From Daphnia carinata (lineage: Eukaryota; Arthropoda; Branchiopoda; Diplostraca; Daphniidae): a stretch of DNA of 64,000 bases. Position 1 is the first letter of the stretch. Each line of letters opens with the position of its first letter. This document shows, piece after piece, positions 55,220 through 64,000 of this stretch. Location: NCBI RefSeq assembly GCF_022539665.2, contig NC_081335.1:5704001-5768000 (forward strand), given 5' to 3'. The notes beneath the pieces were generated by a model. That model searched no databases. It was not told where the DNA came from and saw only the letters and a list, made by a program, of their open reading frames with translations. The position numbers were made by a program, and so were the translations under genes.

Positions 55220-56187
55220 GGGGAGACCGGGGCTAATGGGGGCACGGGTTAGTTGGGGTAAGCTATGTTTTACAGAAATACTTTAGTATAAAATTATAAA
55301 ATTTACACATCATGTTTGTTAACTACATGCACATTTCGGATGAGTTTTTGTGGTAGAGGTGGCATCCGTTGTTGAGATACGGTCATAAAAAGTTTTTAAG
55401 GGTTCGTAAAACTATGTTGGGCTGTAATAAAATATTTATCTATGGCTACGTCATTTGATGTATAACTTTGCAAAAAATAAAGTGAAATCCACTGTTTATT
55501 TTCACACATTTTTTTGGTTTCCAAAAAAAAAAATTCTGATGCGGTTTGCTGAAAATAAAACATTTTTAAAGACACCACCCATGGAGAAGGTTGGGACAAC
55601 AAAATCTGGGGTAAAATGGGACAGGATAAAGCTATTCCGCGGCCGGATATGCAAGTTACTTTCTTGACACTATGTTAATTTTGTCCAAATAATATTAGAA
55701 CTCAGCTGTTGTTTAATATTTGTATTTTTATCATTCCTATTTCAGTATAAAAAAGTATTTAAATGCTGACCTCACTTTTTGCCATTTCATCTTGTCAATT
55801 TTCTAGTCTACAGCAATTTTACAAAATTCTCGCCGATTGATTTAGCAAACTATGGCAAACTATATACTGGCAGGTTGGTAATAAGACAACATACTTGAAA
55901 ACTTTTTTTTACAAAATTGTAGGACCAACCAGTAGCACGATATTAGCTCTGTCCTGAGTTACCCCATGTCCGTCCCAAGTTACCCCGGTCATCCAGTGCG
56001 TCATCGAATTTTAAGAAAATTTCAGTCTTTTTTTAACCACTAAAAATAAAAATATTTTCCTAAAAAAATACTGTTTATAGATAAAGACATTGCCGTTTTA
56101 ATGGAAAAGATAAGTTATGTTTATCTCTCACTAGTCGAGAGTTATTCGACAAAAAAGAAGCGCCTCCCGATTAGCCCCGGTCTCCCC
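55220..56187. mobile_element. MITE with TA target site
   Basis: 968 bp bounded by an 18-bp perfect inverted repeat GGGGAGACCGGGGCTAAT (55220-55237 and 56170-56187) and flanked by TA on both sides (55218-55219, 56188-56189), as for Tc1/mariner-type elements. GGGG/CCCC-rich subterminal repeats (GGTTAGTTGGGG, AGTTACCCC) lie inside. No transposase is encoded. It splits the non-LTR element. Confidence 0.9.
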
Positions 56188-56199
56188 TACTATCTACGA

Positions 56200-57060
56200 G
56201 GCAATCCTTCCAAAATGGAATATGGAAGATGTAGAAATGCTTGCTTAAGCCACGTCAATATTGACAGCCAAAGCGTTCGGTATCCTAAGATCCATGGAGC
56301 TGGACTATTATCATGGAAAAGGCATCCAAGAGCTAATCGCCTTCACTTACTCAATGTCAGTACGTAGAGCACTGAACGACCCTTTAAAACAGCAGCGAAT
56401 AATTAATTCAAGACACAATTCGAGCAGCACAAAATTTTAGAAGTACAGGTACCAAAACAAAAATTTGCGGAATTCCAAACCACACAGGCATACCAGGCAA
56501 CAAAAGAGCAGAGTCTCTAGCGCCACGAAAAAATGAAACTTTGAACAGTGTAAAAAACAGCCTCACCACATCAGAGCAGTATCAGACCAAACGCAATCTA
56601 TTAAAAGTAAATAAAAAAGAGAAACATGGAAGAATTAAAGCAAGGTCATGAAAAAAGAAATTTTCAAAGACTACAGACCTGAGCACTGAAATGGCATAAG
56701 CACATATCGTATGTAAAAACAAGAATCCTCTTTAGACTTTGGATCAGATACAACAGGCTAAAAGCTCAAGTACCTAAGTTGATCTTAATATAATCCTTAA
56801 TATCTTAATAAGTAGCCCACAGCAAACTGCCAAGAGTGCGATGAGCCTGAAACCACAGAGCATGCCCACCTCCACTGCACTGACCTGGAAATGGAAAGAT
56901 TTGAATTAGTAGAATACTTCAAAAAGAAAAATTGATCTGAACTTACCAAATATGCTGGGTGGCAACCATGAACACAGCACCCAATATAGGATTCAACAAC
57001 ATTTGGTAAATTACATGAAGACCACAAGGCTCATCACCAAGATTTAACACATACGAAACC
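56200..57060 (+). pseudogene. Non-LTR ORF2: RNase H and C-terminal zinc-like motif
   Basis: After the MITE the plus strand continues the non-LTR ORF2. Shifted frames give ICGIPNHTGIPGNKRAESLA, the RNase H block containing the H-x-G-x-x-GN-x-x-A-D/E signature. HGRIKA and a segment with CQECDEPETTEHAHLHC, the common C-terminal CCHC-like motif, follow. Stops are frequent and the protein is dead. Confidence 0.7.
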
Positions 57061-57090
57061 GGTAGAGCCTGTTGCAATGAAACATTTGAT

Positions 57091-57208
57091 TGCAATAACG
57101 GCTATTTTCCCATTACAACGAAATCTTTCGGCGCAATAAAGGCTTTTTCCACTATAACAACAAAATCTGTCGTTGCGATAAAATTGGTTTTTCCCTATTG
57201 TAACGAAC
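57091..57208 (+). repeat. Three tandem units of about 41 bp
   Basis: Units starting TGCAATAACGGCTATTTTCC, CGCAATAAAGGCTTTTTCC and TGCGATAAAATTGGTTTTTCC repeat with CAACGAAATCTNTCG-type endings. They form the 3' tail of the non-LTR element or its flank. Confidence 0.6.
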
Positions 57209-57559
57209 GAATAGAATACCTATACTACTAAGAACCTATATTAAATTTAATGATTGTTAATTCAAATTAATATGATTTAATAAGTATGGTCTCAGAGAAT
57301 TTAGAAGTATAGTCTCATGGTGTAGACAGGCGTGTTGAAAAATTTTATGTCTGTATTATTTTTCGTGCGTTAAGTGTCGGTTTGTTAATATTTTTGTGTG
57401 CTTACAACTATTAAAATAATATTTTGATTCCTTTCTATGTCGATAAGATTTTTCTTCTGCGCAACTGTGACACAAACAATTTTCCATATTAATAAATTAC
57501 GAATTTTAAATAAAAGATTATTAATAGTAACAATATTTACCTAAACTTGTAACTGCTAG

Positions 57560-58330
57560 TGTAACAAAGCCAACATACGCCTTTAACTTATATTCCCTTT
57601 CTGTAGTATCTTTAATAATTAATTGGTATAAAACATGTCAATTGCAACACCATGTACGCAACACGGGTGGCTCAGCTGGACACCTGCAAGCTGACTCACG
57701 CAGACGATACGTCACCAATATCACGCCACGCTGGACCCAACCTCTTGATTGGCTGCACGCCTGAAGTCTATAAGAATCTCCCAATCGTGCTAATTTACCA
57801 ATATGTAAAGTTCAATGGTGAACCCAAGAGTTGGGAACGGACAGACAAAAATTTACATCTCAGTAAAGCAGTCACCTGAATTTATTCTTGTTGCGCTTAC
57901 CCTTGGTTAGTAGTATTGTATAGTAAACTGTACTCTTTAGTGGGAACCTTATTTGCCTAAATTGATTTGATTTGCATCTGTTCGGACTTAGCTAATTCTT
58001 GGACAGTGCATTTGTCCTTTCATTAACACTTGTTACATTTAACTGATTGCGTGTTGACTTCGTGAGCGTGAGGTTATCACGTTCGCTCCCGTGTCGGTTT
58101 GTTGCCGCTACCTACTCGTGTTATCACGGTAAGACTTGATTGCAATTGTCACCCTTTCTCTCTTGAGTTTCCCTACTGTATCTTTATTTCTTTCTATGTT
58201 CTTCATTGTAGTATGCTTAATTTAGAATTATACATCCATCATTGTGGGAAATACGCCTCCGAGCTCGCTATTATTTTCTATTGTCTTACTACAGTAAAGT
58301 CAGTCTTCCCACACGGGAAGATGCTTTACA
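57560..58330 (+). mobile_element. Solo LTR, gypsy-related, with CTAG duplication
   Basis: 771 bp from TGTAACAAAGCC to GAAGATGCTTTACA, with CTAG at 57556-57559 and 58331-58334. No internal region, so it arose by LTR recombination. The ends resemble those of the young gypsy element (TGTAACGAAGCC ... GAATGCTTTACA), so the families are related. Matches the inverted copy at 22759-23540. Confidence 0.9.
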
Positions 58331-58559
58331 CTAGCCATCGCCCTCATCAAAATTTATCTTGAATCTCACCAAATCCCCAATTCCTCCAGTAGGGTTGCGG
58401 TTGGAAATGTCTAAACCATCAATTCGGAGACAAGAGATGATTCCTCTAATGCTTTGTTGGCCGCATCGCTCCCATTTGCCAGCAACTTAGTCAACACAAG
58501 TACAAGACAAAAATTTGTGTTACTACAAGTTATAACTTAAGTGATAATGTTTAACTTAC

Positions 58560-58789
58560 ATCTAGCTTGGTCGATTTTTTTCTTTTTTTAGAATAACTTT
58601 GCTGACCATTCAAAGAAATCAAGGGCCTACATTTTGCCTGACGTCCAGCCCCTCGCTTTCTTTCTGGTAGTGTAGGTGCTCACTTCTCGCGTGAATTCGC
58701 AGAGGAACCTGCTTTTGGCGAAAAGCCTTGATCAGCAGGCCTGGCCTCACGGGGAGATTCAGGGACATCATTTCCTTCTTCCAGTTTTT
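58560..58789 (-). CDS. Candidate exon 2 of an unknown spliced gene (in-frame TGA)
   Basis: Acceptor CAACTAG (AG at 58790-58791) opens the exon in phase with the exon at 58869-58990. It encodes KLEEGNDVPESPREARPADQ and FSPKAGSSANSREK, then a TGA at 58680-58682. Beyond that stop the same frame continues with a strongly basic segment (PERKRGAGRQAK, SKKRKKSTKLD) up to a GTAAG donor (58555-58559). Either the protein ends at the TGA or this is a decayed exon. No family is recognised. Confidence 0.4.
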
Positions 58790-58868
58790 CTAGTTGGTTA
58801 TTTGCATCGAAATATGTTAGATCATTACAATTTCAAAAAAATCGGCTTTAAAATATAAACAAATTTAC

Positions 58869-58990
58869 CTTCGAATAATCGTACTAATATAACAGCACTT
58901 TTTTGTTGATGTTTGTTGACCAGGCATTCAATCAGTGGTGGCAGCCTCCTTTGGCGATGGGAGAAATAGTCATTGATAGTCTTATGGTAA
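58869..58990 (-). CDS. Candidate exon 1 of an unknown spliced gene
   Basis: 122 bp, preceded by a pyrimidine-rich tract and CTACAG (AG at 58991-58992), followed by the donor GTAAAT (58863-58868). The frame reads YHKTINDYFSHRQRRLPPLI and ECLVNKHQQKSAVILVRLFE and joins in phase 1 to the exon at 58560-58789. Splice signals and open frame together make chance less likely, but I recognise no protein family. Confidence 0.45.
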
Positions 58991-59099
58991 CTGTAGAAAA
59001 GAATGTAATTGGTGTTTTGAGAAAAAAAATTAATTCCTAGTCTTAATGGTAGACCATGACTCATATTTCTTTAATGTTAAACCAGTTGTCGTCGAAGTA

Positions 59100-61100
59100 T
59101 ACACAAAGTCCATTTTCTTCTACAAACGAAGAGTATTTAATTAGTTCTTTTAAAAATTTTTCATCAACTAATTAAAGTGTATTACCCTGACGAAAAACAA
59201 ATTTTGATATTTTATGAACATACATGAATGGAATGCGTGGTATCTGGGAACAACTCCTTCCCAACCAGGTTTACTTTTAGCTTCCGTACTGTAGAGGTTA
59301 CGGAAATTCCTGTACCATCTGTGTAGTAGTCATTGGTCTTGAAGTGGCTTACGCAGCAGGATACCGTGGGTCACTGGAGTTTAGAACACAAACGGTGGTA
59401 TATACAAATGGGCGCTATGTTGTGGTCGATCTAGCTTGTATAGTAGTCGTGGTTGTTGGGCAACAGGAGTTGTTCGATCCTGGAGTATAGGTGCGATAGA
59501 GAAGCAGTCGAATCACTCACCTGCACCGGTGTAGCTAAGAAAATTTCGTTCAACAGTTTTGCACGGTATTCTACCCTTCCTTTCCCCCGTTTGATGGCCT
59601 AGGGTTATCACTCGTGTGGAGCCTCGGAAGACTCGCGATCAAAATTACTTACTATTGCCGTTATGAGTATTCTGATGTCATGAGTACTCTGATGTTATGA
59701 TTACGCAGATGGGAGGCAAGGGTTAGAGAGGGAATGGGAGTTAGACAAGAAATGGGAGTTATACAAGGAATGGGAGTCCTTTTCCGCTTTCCAGCCAACC
59801 CAACGAATCCAGGGTGACTGGTAAGAAAAAAACGATAAAAAATCTTCCGAACGACCCTGTGCTTCAAATTGTCGCCGGATAATTTCCAGGCGGCCAAGAG
59901 GAATCTGGTTGAGCGAAGAAAAGGGTGGGGTTCCAGGTGTGTTTGTATATTACAGTGCTATTTTTCAACGCACTAATGGGCCATGATATACGTACTGGCA
60001 AACGCTACCTAATAAATATTTATGAATAAAAGCCGTGTACAAAAATGCAATGATCAGAATTTTACTGAATGGAAATGAGTTTCCGAATGTCACCGAAAAA
60101 CTTTGCTTTAATTCAAGTTCACCGGCTATTTCAACAAGATTGACACTATGCATTCCATTATCCACAGCCCCTGACAACGTGATAATCTGAAACAATTTCA
60201 ACTGTTGAGCACCATCGAAGAGGGGAACTTGGATGAAGATCCTGTATTGATGTCCCTATGTCGCCACTGTAAATGGGAATTCGCGATAGGCAACCCAAAG
60301 TTTATCATTAAAAATCTATCATCCTCTAGATAATTGCTGAAAGAACTTTTTGACAACTGCGTTGGATCATACTGGAGTGGCGATTTGAGGAGCAAAATCT
60401 CCGTTTGCCAATATGCTAAACTTTATGTTGAGGCTATCGAAAAGTTGGTGTAACCATTGCAAAATGTGGTTCTTGTCTCAAATGTGTTGTTCAGCTGAAG
60501 GAAGTATGCGAAGTGGTCTTCTATGTCAAGTTTACTCATTCGTTGATTCAAATCTTCTGGCTTCGCATTCTATTCTAATAAATGTGCTGTAAGTTTTGTA
60601 GGAAAACGAACTGTCCTCGAAGCTTTCTAATCAATTGAGCGTTGCTTCTTCATTCCCACGGTGATTCATTCAGACTGGTTGCCTGTTTCTCCATAATCTG
60701 GATGATTAATTATTTATTTTATTTTATTTTATATAGTTGATCGTATAGTTCTCTTACTTCTTATTGTATTACCATGTATCAAAATGCCGTTTGAGAGCTG
60801 ATTCTCCTCCGCCAACAAGGTTACGTCGGCTTCTAGGATTTATTAGGCATCCAAGGCTTCTTTAATAGCCGTGAATTGTTTTTTGACGTGTCCCAGTTTC
60901 GAGAAACATCACAATTACCTGTTAATTCTTTTATATGATATTTTTGGGAGTTAAGAACCTTGCTGTTTTTTTTGTCTGGCACTGCTTCCTCTTTTGCTGC
61001 AGACAAGCTATCGCAGCTCCATCTGGACCTAGGTTGCGATTAGTTACGGTTGTCCATGCTGATTCACTGAAAGCAACGTCTAGCAGTGGTCGCTGGTGAA
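59100..61100. other. No gene recognised
   Basis: Short frames of mixed origin; the minus strand at 59.2-59.4 kb and 60.2-60.4 kb may be retroelement remnants, but no motif identifies them. Confidence 0.4.
59665..59785 (+). repeat. Two short tandem repeats of about 18 bp
   Basis: 59665-59700 repeats ATGAGTATTCTGATGTC/T; 59735-59780 repeats GAATGGGAGTTAGACAAG-type units three times. On the minus strand they spell CITPISCLTPIPSLT, a by-product of the repeat. Confidence 0.65.
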
Positions 61101-61399
61101 CTGAAAACTGTAAGCAGTAGCATCAAAAATGGTACCAGTCAAATTAGGTACCTTGTTGGTGGCCTCCTGTTATGGATGAGCCTTCCAGATGCCTACACAT
61201 TAATCTGAGCAGGAGGGGAGATTGTGACGTCACGCGTTACTGGTTGATCTGTCACTATTCCTTCGTCGTCTGCTACTGCTTGTGGGCTAGGTACGTCAGG
61301 TACATCTTACCGTAATTCAATTTCCTGACGATCACTGGACAATATTACGCTATTTTCTGACTGTTTTCCTTTCCACTGGAAGTGCAATGGGATTGCCGG

Positions 61400-61745
61400 G
61401 AGCTGTAAATCACTAATGGTGTGAAGTGGTTTCTCCGCCTAGTAATTATTCCATTTTATCCAAATTGCTGGAGAACATCAATTCCCAGCATAAGTTCCAT
61501 TCCTGGCATTATTATGACTATCCCTTTTCCTTTCAAAGATCTATCCTAGTGGCTTATTGGGTTTCCGTTGCTCCTTGAAGCATTATGCAAGAACTGTTTT
61601 CGAGAATAATATCAGAGCCATCCACTGGCTGCTGAACACGCTTTTCGAAACCAATTTTCTTCAGTAGTTCTGGAGAGGTCACGCTAATTGCTGCAACAGT
61701 GTCAAATACCACAGTGGCACTCAGGGGAACGCAAAGGACTGGTTC
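61400..61745 (-). pseudogene. Gypsy-like aspartic protease remnant
   Basis: The minus strand encodes ATVVFDTVAAISVTSPELLK, in which the active-site D-T-G has become D-T-V. Further on, after a shift and stops, it encodes PGMELMLGIDVLQQFG, the second protease block. Together they define a retroviral-type protease of a gypsy-like element. It lies left of the gag-like frame at 61937-62362, so the transcript order gag-protease on the minus strand is preserved. Confidence 0.75.
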
Positions 61746-61936
61746 TTAATGATTAAGTTTAGTTCCATCGAAGATTAATAGGTATTTTTCTGTGCACCAG
61801 GGGCTTAAGTCGCCAGATTTACTGCTTGCTTCCTGCTCATGTTGTGCCTGGTGCTGTATCGTGTGACGGAGCCTTATCACTTTGAGAATCTTGCTTTTTT
61901 AAGAAGTTTCTACCTACGCGACCAGACCTTTTCCTA

Positions 61937-62362
61937 TTAAAGTGGTGCTGTTTTGCCGTTAGTAGTGCGTCCTATCCATTTGATTGGCCCTATTGATTCC
62001 CCTTGAGTCGCGATCCAGTACAAAAGTTTCTTAACGTTCAACATTCTCACGTTTTTGGTTTTAGCAGACAAGCTTTTAGAAAAGTCTTTGTCAAAGGCCT
62101 GAAAAGGATTCTCAAATCGGTGTGTTATTGTATACGGCATATTTGGGTCGACCAATCTGTAATGGTTGAGAATTTCATAGAAGTATCTGATGGTTGGTTC
62201 ATCCACTCCTTGCGTTCTGTTCCTGGATTTCATGCACTGAAAACACCGGGTAGACCGGGTACCGCAGGGGTGACCTGAGTGCCTCCAACGACCAGTCGTG
62301 AAGTAATACCTTGCCAACCGGTCAGAAACCTTGCGCTCAGAAACCAATTTGTGCGGTGTCAT
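61937..62362 (-). pseudogene. Gypsy-like gag remnant
   Basis: 141-codon minus-strand frame. The centre (DEPTIRYFYEILNHYRLV, DPNMP) resembles the capsid C-terminal part of gypsy-type gag. A C-F-Q-C pair is present but no full zinc knuckle. Together with the protease at 61.4-61.7 kb it is the remains of an element different from the young gypsy one. Its ends and LTRs are not identified. Confidence 0.55.
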
Positions 62363-62609
62363 TCAAGTATATGCTGTCATTATCAAACAGCGCTCCAACC
62401 ATTGACGCGTATCTTCATCCGAACTACCCCGAAAGGTTGTCAGTTTAAAAACATTTTCCCACAGCTGCTACTAGCTTGTCTTCACGGCACCAACATCGTA
62501 AACTCACTTCTTGAAAACCCGTCCAAAACTTGTTTGCTCTCGTACATGGTTTTGAGTTTTTTCAAGAAGAAGAATACACCTAGTGAATAACCAGTTCACA
62601 TGAGTATTC

Positions 62610-63998
62610 ATCAACTATGCCACGAACTCAAAAGCAACCAGGCCGGATATTCCAAACCCAGGAGTGCCAGTGACCGTTCTTGACACTGGCAATCAAAAGC
62701 CTCAAGGTCAGTGAGATAGATTTATAGTTGAACGGTCCGAAAACCTGGGATCAACTCTTCTGGTTGCCGCAAGATATCATATTGAAGCATATTTATCAAG
62801 ACAGACAGCGGGTGCCAGTAGATTTGAAAAAAAAAACGACGATGTTTCTGAAATACTTGACAGCAATTCTGGAAACGAAAGCCAGTCGGCGGATCAAGAA
62901 GACCACGAAGAAAACGGAGAAACAGATGACAGTGCTAGCGTCAATTTTCACGACGTATGAGAGGCAGTTTAGGTCTTTTCTGCTGGGATTGACTTACAGC
63001 ATCGCCAAATTGCAGAAACTCACGACACCAAAGAACAAGGAACTCTTCAATTTTATTCCCAGGCAGAACATCATCGACAGAGACGTGGACGGAAAATATT
63101 ATCGTCTCATTTTCGAGGTATCAGAGCTATCATCCCACCTGCAGGACATTTTACTGGGATAACAGCAAACATTTCTTATGGACACCTTTAGCCTTGCTAA
63201 TTTTCCACACAACGTTTTGGTTCAACAACATGAGACATCTGCATTTTATGCAGGAAAATGTGTTCCAACGTATATGCTACACAGACACAGATTTGATTCG
63301 ATAAGAATGATTACAAGAATTGATGAAATGTGAAAAGGAGCCCTCACGAATAGTTACCACCATGATGTCGAGGAAAAGAGAAAAGAGAAAAATGAAGCAG
63401 TCAATTAAGAGACTGTGGAGTATGTGATGTGTAACTACTAAACAACAACCATAAGAGAATAACCGAACAAAGTACAAAGAGGGAGGATCTCTGCAACTGT
63501 TCCATATCGATCATTCCTTTACGACTAACTGACGAATCAAGGAATGTCTTCTAACAGCGTGTGTTTGTGTGAAAATTTGACAATCCCGTTGCCGTACCTT
63601 CGGAAACCGACGACGATAACCGATTTAGATCACTGGCCGTCTTAAAAATTATCGCATTGGACCAAATGGAACAATTTCCGGGATGTGGAAAACTCGTGTC
63701 ATGTAGCTAGAGAAGAAAATCAAGCAAACCGTCATCCAAACCGTTAGAAAACTGAACCAGTTGCTAGCGTTCATTCAAACGAGCCAAACAAAACAGCTAA
63801 CCACCTCATTGCAATTAGTATCGCCGCTATAAAAAAACAGGTGACTCCAGAGACGAACGAGGTTCAGAAACCGTCAACCCAATCAATCAATTGAAACCTT
63901 GGATAATTTCGAACAATTCAGAGTCGCATTTCAGAACTTACTCAGAATCAAGACAAAGGAGCCCAAAAATCTCCCTTGTTTATCGAACCAGAAACATA
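62610..63998 (+). pseudogene. Diverged copy of the gypsy gag region and its overlapping ORF
   Basis: A 144-codon frame (62728-63162) aligns with the middle of the overlapping gag ORF: PKTWDQL against PKIWDHL, LKYLTAILE against LKYLISVLE, and LFNFIPRQNIIDRDVDG against LFGFIPRRDITDYDEDG. Farther right, 63.7 and 63.9 kb align with its later parts (ETLDNFEQFRVAFQNLLRI against ETIENLRHLRATFQNNLRI). The gag-phase frame aligns as well (VERSENLG against VERPENLG; EILDSNSG against EIPDISSG) but meets a TGA at 62958-62960. A block at 63.2-63.7 kb does not align. The copy runs off the window. Confidence 0.85.
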
Positions 63999-64000
63999 GC

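Larger units (their letters stand above)
48560..57060 (+). mobile_element. I/Jockey-type non-LTR retrotransposon, decayed and interrupted
   Basis: Three plus-strand blocks belong together: 48560-50237, 54925-55219 and 56188-57060. They contain, in order, an endonuclease, the linker motif PWWNKDC, RT (49.3-50.2 kb), a post-RT segment, an RNase H motif with ICGIPNHTGIPGNKRAESLA, and a C-terminal CQECDEPETTEHAHLHC zinc-like motif. RNase H after RT points to the I or Loa type. A BEL fragment (with hAT-2 in it) and a MITE split the element. Many stops and shifts. Confidence 0.8.

Overview
The window is nuclear DNA of an animal, most likely an arthropod; the exact group cannot be fixed from sequence alone. 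It is AT-rich, has no bacterial gene layout, and holds spliced host exons in a sea of transposable elements. The only host gene I can name confidently is at the left end on the minus strand: the first transmembrane domain of a presynaptic-type (Cav2, cacophony-like) voltage-gated calcium channel. Five exons are visible between 796 and 3802. They include an AT-AC (U12-type) intron and two 101-bp alternative exons for the same IS4 voltage sensor.

Region by region: 1-3.8 kb calcium-channel exons; 4-12.8 kb long stretch with nothing recognisable (gene-upstream or first-intron DNA); 12.8-19.98 kb a decayed BEL/Pao retrotransposon (minus); 20-23.5 kb decayed retroelement DNA plus a solo LTR (minus); 23.6-31.4 kb a BEL/Pao element with both LTRs (minus, tRNA-Phe primer site, catalytic residues lost); 31.4-34.4 kb unrecognised DNA plus a tRNA-derived SINE-like sequence; 34.45-46.44 kb a young 12-kb Ty3/gypsy element (plus) with 741-bp LTRs and a TAAG target duplication; 46.44-47.9 kb a truncated hAT transposon (minus); 48.0-48.56 kb a BEL integrase tail (minus); 48.56-57.2 kb an I/Jockey-type non-LTR element (plus) interrupted by a BEL fragment, itself interrupted by a hAT transposon with perfect 8-bp target duplication, and by a TA-flanked MITE; 57.56-58.33 kb a solo LTR with CTAG duplication; 58.56-58.99 kb two candidate exons of an unknown gene; 61-62.4 kb a gypsy-like gag/protease remnant (minus); 62.6-64 kb an old relative of the gypsy gag region (plus).

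The gypsy element is the most original part. Its gag carries an internal 343-codon +1-frame ORF (35719-36750) that looks like a folded helical protein with a basic tail, while the gag frame across the same DNA looks disordered. A diverged relative at 62.6-64 kb preserves amino-acid similarity in both frames, so the overlap is probably a real dual-coding gene. Gag to pol passes through a textbook GGGAAAC slippery heptamer six bases before the gag stop codon. Between pol and the 3' LTR sit two paralogous small ORFs ending in CxxC, each followed by a long poly(A) run, then a short env-like membrane-anchored ORF. An internal TATA box precedes the first accessory ORF. Despite about 99% identical LTRs, this copy has lost gag and pol integrity through two frameshifts and three stops.
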